Positions 63,879 to 64,000 of a DNA stretch of 64,000 nt are shown piece after piece (position 1 is the first letter of the stretch; every line of letters starts with the position of its first letter). A program made the position numbers and the translations under genes. Under the pieces are notes generated by a model. It was not told the DNA's origin. It worked only from the letters and a program-made list of their open reading frames with translations, and did not search any database. The DNA comes from Chitinophagales bacterium. GTDB lineage: Bacteria; Bacteroidota; Bacteroidia; Chitinophagales; JADIYW01. The stretch covers positions 62,001 through 126,000 of the forward strand of contig JAMLHJ010000002.1 in the NCBI GenBank assembly GCA_023957245.1, written 5' to 3'.

Positions 63879-64000
63879 AATAAAAGCACACTAATAATTT
63901 AAAAGATATCTCTACAATAACATTTGCAGAAATTTTACAGTGATATTTTAGAGAATTGACACTAGTTAATATAAGAAAATTGTCCTTCTGAAATAATTGA

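Noticed and set aside
63892-64000. SAM/methionine riboswitch upstream of metF
   Set aside because: No multi-helix pattern or conserved core is visible, and the promoter lies only 15 bases before the start.

Overview
The window is AT-rich chromosomal DNA from a member of the Bacteroidota. The evidence is the gene content: a gliding-motility lipoprotein GldB, a protein with a type IX secretion (CHU-type) C-terminal sorting domain, a PorT-like barrel, a putative porin, a TonB-dependent receptor with an N-terminal carboxypeptidase-like domain plus a DUF4374 lipoprotein, DUF2723 and DUF5723 proteins, and a transketolase split into two genes. Promoters of the Bacteroidota type (-7 box TAnnTTTG) recur a few bases upstream of start codons. 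The mix resembles Chitinophagia/Saprospiria-like lineages, but the sequence alone does not fix the class. No rRNA, CRISPR array, prophage or plasmid backbone was seen.

Layout. 1-1698: the 5' part of uvrA (running off the left edge) and a divergent ECF sigma factor. 1699-5352: an accessory cassette transcribed leftward with a C5 cytosine methyltransferase that stops before motif X, a DUF3883-like nuclease candidate, a small two-CxxC protein and a protein with a B3-like DNA-binding domain. An 11-bp inverted repeat flanks the cassette. 5353-9381: two outer-membrane/periplasmic proteins (OmpA-type and unknown). 9622-16912: split transketolase, HflX, GldB, two beta-barrel proteins and a 34-bp duplication of a gene end. 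17048-22757: acyltransferase, TatA, GatA, an unusual strand-repeat membrane protein, RlmN and DoxX. 22909-31977: CtpA, TsaB, two ArsR-like regulators, DNA polymerase I, coiled-coil proteins and RNase HII. 31978-33457: a decayed accessory patch with a PDDEXK nuclease of the DUF1016 family whose 5' end carries an in-frame stop, and a possible antitoxin remnant. 33458-39323: small lipoprotein, pyrophosphatase, then a regulated uptake locus (AraC regulator, 21-bp tandem operator, TonB receptor, DUF4374 lipoprotein). 39348-40320: a RAYT transposase between two 33-bp palindromes, then a strong terminator.

40367-46616: MscL, a methyltransferase with a large DUF2723 membrane protein, tRNA-Gln(UUG) and a DUF5723 barrel. 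46883-53234: a TrpF-like barrel protein, then a surface-polysaccharide group (flippase, GT4 glycosyltransferase, acyltransferase) running into an oxidoreductase and glycerate kinase. 53270-59294: an active/inactive M16 peptidase pair followed by a type IX-sorted FN3 protein, a small barrel and a lipoprotein. 59280-63855: membrane proteins, a MurG-like glycosyltransferase, a tiny cysteine-containing lipoprotein, an EamA transporter and MetF.

Most of the window is ordinary housekeeping and envelope biology. The parts that deserve attention are the accessory patches: the methyltransferase/nuclease cassette with its borders, the broken DUF1016 locus whose border resembles that of the first cassette, the RAYT/palindrome unit, and the 21-bp tandem operator of the uptake locus.
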